From IMG/VR virus record IMGVR_UViG_3300006315_000090, positions 1-32,168 of that record: a stretch of 32,168 nucleotides of DNA. One strand, given 5' to 3'. This document shows positions 5,020 to 12,292 of the stretch, piece by piece (the first letter of the stretch is position 1; every line of letters begins with the position of its first letter). A model generated the notes under the pieces. It did not search any database, was not told where the DNA came from, and worked only from the letters and a program-made list of their open reading frames with translations. Both the position numbers and the translations under genes were made by a program. This stretch comes from a virus.

Positions 5020-6678
5020 ATGAATGAATTTAACAGGGCGACAATGGAAACAAAGAAAACTGGATTTATAAAATATCATTTACCTTGTCCATTATGTGAG
5101 AGTACTGATGCAGTCTCTCTTAATGGAGATGGTTCAGCTTATTGTTTTTCATGTCAACAATATATAAAGGAATACGATATGGAAACAACACAAACAAATG
5201 GTAATGGTAAGCACGAATATGAAGTAAAAGATTTTGTAAAGTCTTCTGACTTTGCAGAAATTGTAGATAGAAACTTAACTGAACCTACTTGTAGAAAGTA
5301 TGGGGTTAGTGTTAAGATGGATAGTATGGGTAATATAACTAATCATTATTATCCTTATCACGATAAGCAGGGTGCAAAGATTGCAACTAAAACAAGATTT
5401 ACAAAGCTTAAAGAGTTTAATATTCAAGGGAATACAAAGAACTCAGGATTATTTGGAGAACATTTATTCTCTAAAAATAAATTTGTAATAGTAACTGAAG
5501 GTGAGATAGATTGTTTATCAGCTTATCAAATGTTTAAGACTGATAGATATGAAACACCAGTCGTTAGTATTAAGAATGGAATAACTTCTGCTGTTAAAGA
5601 TATTAAAGGAAGTTTAGAATGGTTAGAACAATTTGAAAATGTTATAATTAATTTTGACAATGACGAGCATGGTCGTGAAGGTGCATTAAAGGTAGCTGAA
5701 TTATTTAGCCCTGGGAAATGTAAGATAATGTATCTTCCTGCTGATTTAAAAGATGCGTCTGATTGTTTAACTAAAAATAAATTACAACTTTATCAAAAAG
5801 CATTTTGGAATGCAAAGGTGTATGCTCCTGATGGTATTATAAATGCTAATGTTTTATTTGATGAGATAAGTAAACCAACACTACAAAGCTTTGTTCAATA
5901 TCCTTTTGAAGGATTAAATAAAATTACATATGGATTAAGACCATCTGAACTGGTGACATTTACTTCAGGTAGTGGGTTGGGTAAGACTCAAGTAATGAGA
6001 GAATTGGTCCATCATTTAATAAAACAAACTAAAGATAATATAGGTTTGTTAATGTTAGAGGAGACCCCAGTTATAACATCTAAAGGTATAATGAGTATTG
6101 AAGCTAATCAAAGATTACATTTACCTGATGTTCATGTACCTAAAGAAGAATTAAGAACTTACTTTGATGCAACTGTAGGTACTGGTAGAGTATTTATGTT
6201 TGACCATTTTGGTTCTAACACTATTGATAATATAATTTCTAGAGTTAGATATTTAGCTAAAGGTTTAGACTGTAAGTATATTATTATAGACCACGTTAGT
6301 ATTATAGTATCAGACCAAAGTCATGGAGATGAACGTAGAGCATTAGATGAAATCATGACTAGACTTAGAACTCTCGTACAAGAAACAGGTATAGCTATGA
6401 TAGTGGTATCACATTTAAGAAGACCTGATGGTAAGGGACATGAAGAAGGTGCGGCTACATCTCTATCTCAGCTAAGAGGTTCGGCTTCTATAGGTCAGTT
6501 AAGTGACATGGTTATAGGGCTTGAGAGAGACGCACAGAATGATGACCCTGAAGTTAGGAGTACGACTAAGGTAAGGGTATTAAAGAATAGGTTTGCAGGT
6601 ATAACAGGTCCTTGTTGTGATTTAAGATATGATATGGATACTGGTAGATTGTCTGAGGTAAAGACAGATGACTTTTGA
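5020..6678 (+). CDS. T7 gp4-like DNA primase-helicase
   Basis: All modules of a bifunctional replicative primase-helicase are present. A zinc-binding domain has Cys 23, 26, 42 and 45 (CPLC...CFSC). A TOPRIM domain spans about residues 150-240 with TEGEIDCLSAYQM and NFDNDEHG carrying the metal-binding acidic residues. A DnaB/RecA-like helicase domain has Walker A GSGLGKTQ near residue 318, Walker B YIIIDHVSII near 420, and SHLRRP, QLRGSASIGQLSDMVIGLER and VLKNRFAG near the end. At 552 residues it matches T7 gp4 (566). It synthesises primers and unwinds DNA at the fork together with the polymerase encoded next. Two starts are possible: ATG 5020, immediately after a terminator T-run and without a ribosome site, or ATG 5044 (METKKTGF), which I consider equally likely. 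It overlaps the polymerase gene by 11 bases. Confidence 0.95.
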   Translation: MNEFNRATMETKKTGFIKYHLPCPLCESTDAVSLNGDGSAYCFSCQQYIKEYDMETTQTNGNGKHEYEVKDFVKSSDFAEIVDRNLTEPTCRKYGVSVKMDSMGNITNHYYPYHDKQGAKIATKTRFTKLKEFNIQGNTKNSGLFGEHLFSKNKFVIVTEGEIDCLSAYQMFKTDRYETPVVSIKNGITSAVKDIKGSLEWLEQFENVIINFDNDEHGREGALKVAELFSPGKCKIMYLPADLKDASDCLTKNKLQLYQKAFWNAKVYAPDGIINANVLFDEISKPTLQSFVQYPFEGLNKITYGLRPSELVTFTSGSGLGKTQVMRELVHHLIKQTKDNIGLLMLEETPVITSKGIMSIEANQRLHLPDVHVPKEELRTYFDATVGTGRVFMFDHFGSNTIDNIISRVRYLAKGLDCKYIIIDHVSIIVSDQSHGDERRALDEIMTRLRTLVQETGIAMIVVSHLRRPDGKGHEEGAATSLSQLRGSASIGQLSDMVIGLERDAQNDDPEVRSTTKVRVLKNRFAGITGPCCDLRYDMDTGRLSEVKTDDF

Positions 6679-8350
6679 TAAAGTAGTATTTGATATTGAA
6701 ACAACACTTACTGCTGATAAAATTTGGTGTATTATTTGTAAACATAATAATACTTACTACCAATTTAAAGAAGATAAGATACATAGGTTTGAAGAATTTT
6801 TAAAACAAACTAAAGAAGTTATTGGACATAACATTATTGGATTTGATATACCAGTATTGAATAAACATTTTGGATACAACATATTTAAAAATGTTAAGAT
6901 AACTGATACCTTAGTTTTGTCTAGACTTCTTAATCCTATGTTAGAAGGTGGACACTCATTAAAAAATTGGGGAGAAAAACTTTATAAAAAGAAAATAGAG
7001 TTTGATAACTTTGATTATTTTAGTGAAGAGATGTTAAAGTATTGTAGAAATGATGTTGATTTAACTGAGAAGTTATATAAATTTCTTTCTAAAAAGATGA
7101 CAGACTTTGGAGAGTCAATTGAATTAGAGCATAAGGTTGCAAAGATTATACAACGACAACATGAAAAAGGATTTATGATAGATGTTGTAGGTGCACATAT
7201 GCTACAAGCTAAGTTTAAAGAAGACATGAATAGCTTACAACTAATTGTAAGAAAAACTTTTCCTCCTTTAAAAATTGAAACAGAATTTATTCCTAAGTCT
7301 AATAATAAAACAAGAGGGTATGTTAAGGGAGTACCATTTACAAAAGTAAAATTTAAAGAATTTAATTTAGGTTCACGTCAACAAATCGCTGAACGATTAG
7401 TTATGTTAGGATGGAAACCTAAAAAGAAAACAGATAAAGGACATATAATAGTTGATGAAAAAGTTTTATCAGAGATTAAAAATATTCCTGAAGCTGAACT
7501 TATAAAAAAGTTTCTCACCCTTCAGAAAAGAATTGCTCAAGTCAGTTCTTGGATTGAAGCCACTAGAGAAGACGGAAGAGTACATGGCAAAGTAATTACT
7601 AATGGTACAGTTACAGGAAGAATGAGCCATCAGTCGCCCAATATGGCACAGGTTCCTGCTGTGTACTCACCCTATGGAAAAGAATGTAGAGAATTATGGA
7701 TAACAAATAAAGGTTATAAATTAGTAGGTGTTGATGCTTCAGGACTTGAGTTGAGGATGTTAGCACACTACATGAACGATAAGGAATATACAAATGAAAT
7801 CATTAATGGAGATATACACACAGCAAATAAAAATTCTGCTGGTTTGGGGTCAAGAGATGAGGCGAAGACTTTTATTTACGCATTCATCTATGGAGCAGGG
7901 GATAAAAAAATCGGAAGTATCCTCGGAAGGTCTGAAGCAGATGGAAGAAGAGTTAAAGAAAAATTTCTTAGACATACACCAAGTCTTAGAAGCTTACGAG
8001 AAAAAGTGGATGGAGTGGCTAAAAAAAGATGGCTCAGAGGACTTGACCAAAGAAAAATCCTCATAAGACACCCCCATGCGGCTTTAAATACCCTATTACA
8101 GGGTGCTGGTGCGTGTGTTATGAAGTATGCGTTGACATTACTAGAAGAATATGTTATAAAGAAACGAATCAAAGCTTATCCTGTAGTAAATGTACATGAT
8201 GAGTTTCAATATGAAGTTGAAGAAAGTAAAACAAAAGAGTTCGGAGAGTTGGCAGTACAGTCAATCATCCAAGCTGGAAAGGATTTAAAAATAAGGTGTC
8301 CATTAGATGGCGAATATAAAATCGGAAACAACTGGGCAGAAACGCATTGA
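6668..8350 (+). CDS. Family A DNA polymerase (T7 gp5-like) with 3'-5' exonuclease
   Basis: The N-terminal proofreading domain is intact: Exo I FDIETT (Asp 9, Glu 11), Exo II GHNIIGFDIPVL and Exo III YCRNDVDLTEKLY. The polymerase domain has VTGRMSHQSPNMAQVP, motif A GVDASGLELRMLAHYM, motif B RDEAKTFIYAFIYGAG (Arg 396, Lys 400, Tyr 404, Tyr 408) and motif C NVHDEFQYEVE. At 560 residues it is shorter than T7 gp5 (704), as is common in marine podoviruses. The residue equivalent to E. coli Pol I position 762 is Tyr 404, as in T7 (Tyr 526); surveys of viral Pol I link Tyr or Phe there mostly to virulent phages and Leu to temperate ones. It replicates the phage genome with the adjacent primase-helicase. 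The exonuclease gene begins inside its end, a 44-base overlap. Confidence 0.96.
   Translation: MTFDKVVFDIETTLTADKIWCIICKHNNTYYQFKEDKIHRFEEFLKQTKEVIGHNIIGFDIPVLNKHFGYNIFKNVKITDTLVLSRLLNPMLEGGHSLKNWGEKLYKKKIEFDNFDYFSEEMLKYCRNDVDLTEKLYKFLSKKMTDFGESIELEHKVAKIIQRQHEKGFMIDVVGAHMLQAKFKEDMNSLQLIVRKTFPPLKIETEFIPKSNNKTRGYVKGVPFTKVKFKEFNLGSRQQIAERLVMLGWKPKKKTDKGHIIVDEKVLSEIKNIPEAELIKKFLTLQKRIAQVSSWIEATREDGRVHGKVITNGTVTGRMSHQSPNMAQVPAVYSPYGKECRELWITNKGYKLVGVDASGLELRMLAHYMNDKEYTNEIINGDIHTANKNSAGLGSRDEAKTFIYAFIYGAGDKKIGSILGRSEADGRRVKEKFLRHTPSLRSLREKVDGVAKKRWLRGLDQRKILIRHPHAALNTLLQGAGACVMKYALTLLEEYVIKKRIKAYPVVNVHDEFQYEVEESKTKEFGELAVQSIIQAGKDLKIRCPLDGEYKIGNNWAETH
8132..8160 (+). promoter_or_regulatory. Possible intragenic sigma70-like promoter
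   Basis: TTGACA (8132-8137), 17 bases and TATAAA (8155-8160) match eleven of twelve consensus positions. The site lies within the polymerase gene about 145 bases before the exonuclease start and could give separate expression of the exonuclease and downstream accessory genes. Being inside coding sequence, it may also be chance. Confidence 0.45.
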
Positions 8351-9236
8351 TACAATAGCTACTGATATTAAAAATTTAGTAGCTGGAATATCTAATGGGA
8401 AACCTGCTAAGGTTACAGAAGAAAACATGGAGAGATTCCTTACTAATATTAAGGAAGCTTTTAATGCATGGAATAATCCTGTCAGAGAAAAGGATGGGAA
8501 GTTAAGAATGTCAGTACTAGGTAAACCACCTAGACAATTATGGTATGATAGATTTAGTCCAAAGAAAACTAAAGACTATGATGCTAGTTTAAATATTAAA
8601 TTTTTATATGGACATATCCTAGAACATTTATTATTATATCTAGCAGAATTAACTGGACATAAAATAGGAGACCAACAAAAGAAAGTAGAGATAGATAATA
8701 TTAAAGGACATATAGATGCGACAGTAGATGGTGAAGTGTGTGATGTTAAGTCAGCATCATCATTTAGTTTTAAGAAATTTAAAACAGGTGAGTTAGTTAA
8801 TGATGACCCATTTGGTTATCATGCCCAGCTATCAGGATATGAAACAGGTATGGGTACAAAGGCAGGTGGCTTCTTGGTTATGGATAAATCAAGTGGTGAT
8901 GTTTGTTTCTATAAACCTGATGAGTTAGCTAAACCTAATGTTACAACTTTAATTAAAACTTTACAAGATACATTAAAAAGAAATTCACCACCTGATAGAT
9001 GTTATCAGTTATCTGAAACTAAAGGTGGAAATAAATCTTTACCTATTGGTTGTCAGTTTTGTGCACATAAATGGGAATGTTATAAAGATGCTAATGGTGG
9101 TAAAGGATTAAGAGTATTTAAATATTCTAATAAGTTTGTTTATTTAGCTGAAGTAAATAGACAACCTAATGTTGAAGAGATAACTAAAAATTTTTCAGAA
9201 GAATTAAAAACATATGGTAAAAGAAAAGCTTCATAA
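8307..9236 (+). CDS. RecB/Cas4-like PD-(D/E)XK exonuclease
   Basis: The 309-residue protein has the core of phage RecB-type exonucleases: a helix with YGHILEHLLLYLAEL (the Glu helps bind metal), GHIDATVDGEVCDVKSASSF near residues 133-153 with the Asp and D-x-K catalytic pair, and a downstream Gln helix (YHAQLSGYETG). Near the C-terminus CQFCAHKWEC provides three cysteines, as in the Cas4/AddB-type iron-sulfur ends, though a fourth ligand is not clear. Such enzymes do the job of T7 gp6, degrading host DNA and resecting ends for recombination. Start ATG 8307 lies within the polymerase gene behind AAGGTG at suitable distance. The fold assignment is firm; the exact polarity is not known. Confidence 0.85.
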   Translation: MANIKSETTGQKRIDTIATDIKNLVAGISNGKPAKVTEENMERFLTNIKEAFNAWNNPVREKDGKLRMSVLGKPPRQLWYDRFSPKKTKDYDASLNIKFLYGHILEHLLLYLAELTGHKIGDQQKKVEIDNIKGHIDATVDGEVCDVKSASSFSFKKFKTGELVNDDPFGYHAQLSGYETGMGTKAGGFLVMDKSSGDVCFYKPDELAKPNVTTLIKTLQDTLKRNSPPDRCYQLSETKGGNKSLPIGCQFCAHKWECYKDANGGKGLRVFKYSNKFVYLAEVNRQPNVEEITKNFSEELKTYGKRKAS

Positions 9237-9408
9237 AAAAGATTATGAATCTATATATGATTGTATAGTATCAGACCAAGTATCACCTGATAGAATAAAT
9301 AATTATTTCCAAGATAAAAAATTTTATAAGTATTGGAAAAATAGAAGACAAGAAGATATGGAAATTAATTTATGGGCAAGACTTGGACATTGGAATGCAG
9401 GAAAATAA
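9214..9408 (+). CDS. Small unknown protein (64 aa)
   Basis: ATG 9214 overlaps the exonuclease gene by 23 bases. The product (MVKEKLHKKDYESIYDCIVS, ending MEINLWARLGHWNAGK) is charged, helical and soluble. Nothing in it points to a family. The SET-domain gene starts inside its last codons, so it is part of the same translationally linked run. Confidence 0.6.
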   Translation: MVKEKLHKKDYESIYDCIVSDQVSPDRINNYFQDKKFYKYWKNRRQEDMEINLWARLGHWNAGK

Positions 9409-9721
9409 AGAATTATACAAACCATTACCTGATGATGAATGTATTAAACTTACAATCGCTAAGAGTAAGATACAAGGCTTAGGATTATTTACAAAATTGT
9501 TTGCACCAAAGGGTGTTAATTTTGGTGTGAGTCATTATAAAATTAAAGATGAAATTATTCGTACACCTTTAGGAGGATTTATAAATCACTCGGATAATCC
9601 TAATTGTGAGAAAGTTAAATCATTCGATACAAATTATAGTAAATATAATTTAGTTGCTATACGAGATATAAAAGCATGGGAAGAATTAACTGTTAAATAT
9701 ACTTTTTATAATTTAAAATGA
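9395..9721 (+). CDS. Stand-alone SET-domain protein (putative protein-lysine methyltransferase)
   Basis: With the ATG at 9395 (a TTG at 9383 is the alternative) the protein has 108 residues and is little more than one SET domain. The SET-N motif is KSKIQGLGLFTK (residues 23-34), the SET-C signature is GFINHSDNPNC (61-71), matching the canonical NHS..PN(C) that shapes the methyl-donor pocket, and the end AIRDIKAWEELTVKYTFY (88-105) corresponds to 'Ai.dI.aGEElt.DY' with Tyr 102 in place of the catalytic tyrosine. Two deviations are visible: Trp for Gly before EEL, and Lys for Asp before Tyr 102. Most SET proteins methylate lysines using S-adenosylmethionine; compact viral examples exist. The target here is unknown. 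It lies in the post-replication accessory genes and its stop overlaps the next start (ATGA). Confidence 0.8.
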   Translation: MQENKELYKPLPDDECIKLTIAKSKIQGLGLFTKLFAPKGVNFGVSHYKIKDEIIRTPLGGFINHSDNPNCEKVKSFDTNYSKYNLVAIRDIKAWEELTVKYTFYNLK

Positions 9722-10029
9722 ATACAAAACAAATGAGTAAGATAAGGAATAAAGCTAAACATATTATGGTTGAATGGCTTAAGGGATTATTAAATCCTGA
9801 TGAACAAAAGAAAGTAAATGTAAAGAATGTGTTTAAATTATTACCTAATCAAACTCATTATTGGCAAGGTACAACATTACGTTTACAACCTTGGTCTTAT
9901 AAATGGATAGTTAAAAAATTAAAAAAGAATCCTCATTGGACTATAGATGATTTGAATGAAAGTTTAGAACCAAGTGAGAAAGATAAACGTAGACAAAAAT
10001 ATATGGAGAAAGGACCAATGGTTCTGTAA
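9718..10029 (+). CDS. Unknown basic protein (103 aa)
   Basis: The start overlaps the SET gene stop (ATGA) and the stop overlaps the next start (TAATG), so it is translated as part of a coupled run. The protein is basic, with NVKNVFKLLPNQTHYWQG followed by LRLQPWSYKWIVKKLKKNPH, a helix-rich segment with several tryptophans suggestive of a small nucleic-acid-binding fold. No named family is recognised. Being linked to the SET gene, it is one conceivable substrate or partner, but nothing in the sequence shows this. Confidence 0.65.
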   Translation: MNTKQMSKIRNKAKHIMVEWLKGLLNPDEQKKVNVKNVFKLLPNQTHYWQGTTLRLQPWSYKWIVKKLKKNPHWTIDDLNESLEPSEKDKRRQKYMEKGPMVL

Positions 10030-10268
10030 TGACAGATAAAAATATGTTTAAAGGAATGACATATGAATCGTTGAATAAGCAGGTAGATGGAAATCACTAT
10101 AGTAATATGAAGATTCAACCAGCAGAATTTATTAATGAAAATAACTTACTCTTTGCTGAGGGTAATGCTATTAAATATATATGTAGACATCAGAAAAAGG
10201 GTAAGAGAAAGGATATAGAAAAAGCCATACACTATTTAGAAATGATATTGGAAAGGGATTATGAATAG
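10029..10268 (+). CDS. DUF3310 family protein
   Basis: The 79-residue protein contains VDGNHYSNMKIQPAEFI, then LLFAEGNAIKYICRHQKKGK and DIEKAIHYLEMILE. This is the standard DUF3310 (SaV-like) pattern 'HY....iqPieFi....l.f.eGN.ikYi.R...K.g..Dl.KA..YLe.l'. The family is widespread in phages and is sometimes labelled a nucleotide kinase, although it has no P-loop and no established reaction. Complete length for the family. Its start overlaps the previous stop by one base. Confidence 0.88.
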   Translation: MTDKNMFKGMTYESLNKQVDGNHYSNMKIQPAEFINENNLLFAEGNAIKYICRHQKKGKRKDIEKAIHYLEMILERDYE

Positions 10269-10590
10269 CGAAGCACAAATAAGACAGTTAGAAAAAAGAG
10301 CAAGAGGTTTTCGTATACTAATTGCAGCATTAAATGACTTATCTATGTATGGAATTAATCCTGCTATAGATAAGATGTTGTTTGTTAGAATTGGTGAACT
10401 TAAAGAACACTTAAAGAAAAAGATAACAAGGAATAATGAAAAGTTAAATGAACATTATACTACAAGTGTTGATAGTTTAACTGATGATGACGGACAATCA
10501 GGAGTGTTGGGAGTTGAGAAAGAATATTTTAAAACTTCTTCAGATGCTGAAGATTTAAGTTACGAAAATGACATCCGAAAAGATATTTGA
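10261..10590 (+). CDS. Unknown phage protein (109 aa)
   Basis: ATG 10261 lies 8 bases inside the DUF3310 gene. The first half is helical with EAQIRQLEKRARGFRILIAA and a basic coil (KEHLKKKITRNNEKLNEHY); the second half is acidic and probably disordered. No family recognised. It overlaps the next gene by 23 bases. Confidence 0.6.
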   Translation: MNSEAQIRQLEKRARGFRILIAALNDLSMYGINPAIDKMLFVRIGELKEHLKKKITRNNEKLNEHYTTSVDSLTDDDGQSGVLGVEKEYFKTSSDAEDLSYENDIRKDI

Positions 10591-10900
10591 TTTAAAAGGT
10601 AATCCTATTAAAGGTAAGTCTGATGTATATCACATGAGATTATGTTTAGTTGGGATGGATGATATAGATATACAAAATGTACAAACATTTGGTATAGCTG
10701 ATGATGGATTCTTTATGGTTAAAACTTTAGATAATCCAAGACTACCTGTCTTTATGACTAATCCTATTAGAGTTAGAAGTGTAGAGATATATAAAGCTGG
10801 TACAAAACCCCTAACAAAGTTGAGAAAAAACAGAGATGATGATGAATTCTTTGTTGATTTATTAAGGAAAGCTAGTGCAACCCAACCGAAAATTAAATAA
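10568..10900 (+). CDS. Unknown phage protein (110 aa)
   Basis: Starts at ATG 10568 within the previous gene. The sequence alternates strands and turns (KSDVYHMRLCLVGMDDIDI, FGIADDGFFMVKTL, PIRVRSVEIYKAG), indicating a small beta-rich soluble fold, followed by a basic/acidic C-terminal helix. No family recognised. It overlaps the next gene by 26 bases. Confidence 0.6.
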   Translation: MTSEKIFDLKGNPIKGKSDVYHMRLCLVGMDDIDIQNVQTFGIADDGFFMVKTLDNPRLPVFMTNPIRVRSVEIYKAGTKPLTKLRKNRDDDEFFVDLLRKASATQPKIK

Positions 10901-11132
10901 AAAGAAACGAGTCAAGCGAAAAGAAGCTGACTTAATGGGCTTTAAATTAATTATTAATAATCAAGGTCAGTTTATTACTGAACTTAAATCATATCCTATG
11001 GAAAAAATTCCTTTACATTTTAAAAAAGAAAATGCAGGAGTTATTCTTGCTATGTTAAGGGAGTGTAAAACTAATTTTACAGACTTGCATGACGAGTTAG
11101 AGAAAGTTGCAAGAACTGTCTTTCATTCTTAA
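10875..11132 (+). CDS. Unknown phage protein, last gene of the + strand arm (85 aa)
   Basis: GTG 10875 is preferred because AAGGAAA lies just upstream at good spacing; an internal ATG at 10935 (MGFKLIINNQGQ) lacks one. The start is very basic (RKLNKKKRVKRKEA), then FKLIINNQGQFITELKSYPM forms a beta-hairpin-like segment and LLAMLRECK-type helices follow. Its stop codon shares two bases with the stop of the opposing gene, marking the point where the two arms converge. Confidence 0.6.
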   Translation: MQPNRKLNKKKRVKRKEADLMGFKLIINNQGQFITELKSYPMEKIPLHFKKENAGVILAMLRECKTNFTDLHDELEKVARTVFHS

Positions 11133-11389
11133 GTAGGTGTTTCTATTTTAGAAGGCTCGGCTTGTTCAAAAACTTTATCAGCAGGTAAACAATTATAAAG
11201 CATTCTTATTCGTTGGTTTTTAAATTCTTGTACCCCTATAGACTTCATAAAATTTTCAGCGACTTCAGCAATATGATAATAACCTTTGTACATACATTGT
11301 TCTTCTGTTTCAAAAGTCCAATCGTTATGTGATAATGGTGGCATACATCCCATCATTCCACATACTGTTATTACCAAAGCTATTTTCAT
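11129..11389 (-). CDS. Small secreted protein or lipoprotein (86 aa), distal end of the lysis arm
   Basis: The N-terminus MKIALVITVCGMMGCMPPLS is a signal peptide with a possible lipobox (MMGC). The mature part has two further cysteines (EEQC and YNCLPADK) that could form a disulfide, typical of small periplasmic phage proteins. It is the last gene of the leftward operon and meets the + strand arm tail to tail. Whether the Cys at position 15 is lipidated or the protein is simply exported is open. Confidence 0.6.
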   Translation of the reverse strand: MKIALVITVCGMMGCMPPLSHNDWTFETEEQCMYKGYYHIAEVAENFMKSIGVQEFKNQRIRMLYNCLPADKVFEQAEPSKIETPT

Positions 11390-11452
11390 TTTCTTTTTCT
11401 TCTTTTCTTTCTCTTATACCAGCGTCTTTTTTTAAGAAAGTAAGCATAAATT

Positions 11453-11656
11453 TTATTCGTCAGTATCTTCCTTCGGTCTAACTTTTCCAAAAATTATTTT
11501 ATAATTCATTTTAATATTTTGTTCCATGTCAGTACTTAAAGGTTTACCTGATACACCTATAGAGTGTCTGGTATTTTCACACCCTGATATTAAAAGGAAT
11601 AAAATACTAAAAAGGAATAGAGTTATATAGCGGACCCACGCATCAATTGTTTTCAT
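11453..11656 (-). CDS. Putative outer-membrane spanin-like lipoprotein (67 aa)
   Basis: The frame is open from 11710, but the Met at 11656 gives a normal export signal: MKTIDAWVRYITLFLFSILF followed by lipobox LISGC. The mature part is short (ENTRHSIGVSGKPLSTD...) and ends with a charged tail. It overlaps the upstream one-TM gene by 14 bases in another frame, the arrangement of Rz/Rz1-type spanin pairs, in which an inner-membrane coil and an outer-membrane lipoprotein bridge the envelope to disrupt the outer membrane at lysis. No sequence family supports this; it rests on topology, size and position near the holin. Confidence 0.5.
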   Translation of the reverse strand: MKTIDAWVRYITLFLFSILFLLISGCENTRHSIGVSGKPLSTDMEQNIKMNYKIIFGKVRPKEDTDE

Positions 11657-11840
11657 TTTTCTTCTTGCGTTTCTTTTTCTTCTTAACATCTTTAAAGTCC
11701 GATACTTCATTTTGAATAGTCGCCACCTTTTCCTTAATCAAAACCATATCTTTTGATATGCTATAAGTTTCCTTTAAATTCCAACCACCTAATGCTAATA
11801 GTATAGCAATCAGGATTGTTATAAGTTTATCATTAACCAT
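11643..11840 (-). CDS. One-TM, basic-tailed protein; candidate inner-membrane spanin
   Basis: The 65-residue product has one N-terminal membrane helix (LITILIAILLALGGW), a short coil (KDMVLIKEKVATIQNEVSDF) and a Lys-rich tail. The start VNDKLITILIAILLALGGWN closely resembles that of the protein at 12292-12549 (TDKIITLLVGVLIALGGWT), so the two are paralogues within one cassette. Overlap with the downstream lipoprotein gene makes a spanin pair possible, though the periplasmic part is short for an i-spanin. Confidence 0.55.
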   Translation of the reverse strand: MVNDKLITILIAILLALGGWNLKETYSISKDMVLIKEKVATIQNEVSDFKDVKKKKKRKKKNENN

Positions 11841-11847
11841 GAATTAA

Positions 11848-11913
11848 TTATCTTTTTTTCTTTTTATTTTTTTTGTTTTTCTTTTTGCCTTTTTTCTTTT
11901 TCTTTTTTGCCAT
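11848..11913 (-). CDS. 21-residue polylysine peptide
   Basis: ATG 11913 follows an excellent ribosome site on this strand (AAGGAGAAACA) and opens 21 codons reading M-A-K6-G-K3-N-K2-N-K4-R before TAA: fifteen lysines. The strong ribosome site and exact fit between the cysteine-rich gene and the next one argue for real translation. The near-pure AAA/AAG tract could also act as a slippery or pausing site. Similar Lys/Arg-rich runs end the proteins at 3587-4108 and 11643-11840. Function unknown. Confidence 0.5.
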   Translation of the reverse strand: MAKKKKKKGKKKNKKNKKKKR

Positions 11914-11925
11914 TGTTTCTCCTTC

Positions 11926-12078
11926 CTATTGACAGCTTAAGCATTCGTTTGAATCATCAACGACTACTTCTTTTTCTTTTTTACATTTACAATTTTCACA
12001 GGGACATACTCCATATAAATCAGAGTGTCCTTTAACATTACAATGACAATTGCAATTACAATCTTTACAGTTATCCAT
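11926..12078 (-). CDS. Metallothionein-like cysteine-rich peptide (50 aa)
   Basis: The product has eleven cysteines and two histidines in 50 residues. Cys are at 4, 7, 9, 11, 13, 25, 27, 30, 32, 46 and 49, His at 12 and 18. The pattern is CKDCNCNCHC, a spacer with HSDLYG, then CPCENCKC, an acidic linker and a terminal CLSC. Repeated C-x-C and C-x2-C with no aromatic core other than one Tyr is the hallmark of metallothioneins, which bind Zn, Cu or Cd in thiolate clusters in the cytoplasm. There is no signal peptide. The start lies one base after the stop of the upstream gene (TAATATG), so it is probably translated by coupling in the lysis/Hsp20 operon. A zinc-ribbon protein is the main alternative, but the cysteine density is far higher than needed. 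Confidence 0.7.
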   Translation of the reverse strand: MDNCKDCNCNCHCNVKGHSDLYGVCPCENCKCKKEKEVVVDDSNECLSCQ

Positions 12079-12079
12079 A

Positions 12080-12292
12080 TTATTTTTTTATAATTTTTAA
12101 AATTTTTTTCTGACCCATATAAATTTCAGTCTTAGCTTCAGTTTTAATACAACTGAATACTACTGAATCAGGATTTACTTCTCTCATAGCAACCCTCTTA
12201 CTTTTTAAACATTCGCTTAAAGATTTTTTATATGTGTGCTCTATTACTTGACCATTAAGTGAAAGTAGTAAAGCGAAAACAGTCTCAATCAT
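12080..12292 (-). CDS. Small exported protein (70 aa), unknown
   Basis: The N-terminus MIETVFALLLSLNGQVIEHT is a short hydrophobic export or membrane segment, followed by a basic region with two cysteines (SECLKSK, FSCIKTEAKTEI). Proteins of this form, starting with 'MIE.VFALLLSLNG..IEHT', are familiar from marine phages near holin genes, but no function is known to me. Its start overlaps the stop of the upstream gene by one base (TAATG), and it is immediately followed by the cysteine-rich peptide gene. Confidence 0.65.
   Translation of the reverse strand: MIETVFALLLSLNGQVIEHTYKKSLSECLKSKRVAMREVNPDSVVFSCIKTEAKTEIYMGQKKILKIIKK

Noticed and set aside
11386-11447. Apparent Arg/Lys-rich leader peptide before the gene at 11129-11389
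   Set aside because: On counting, the frame does not reach the stop that would couple it to the next gene, and it runs on into another gene out of frame.
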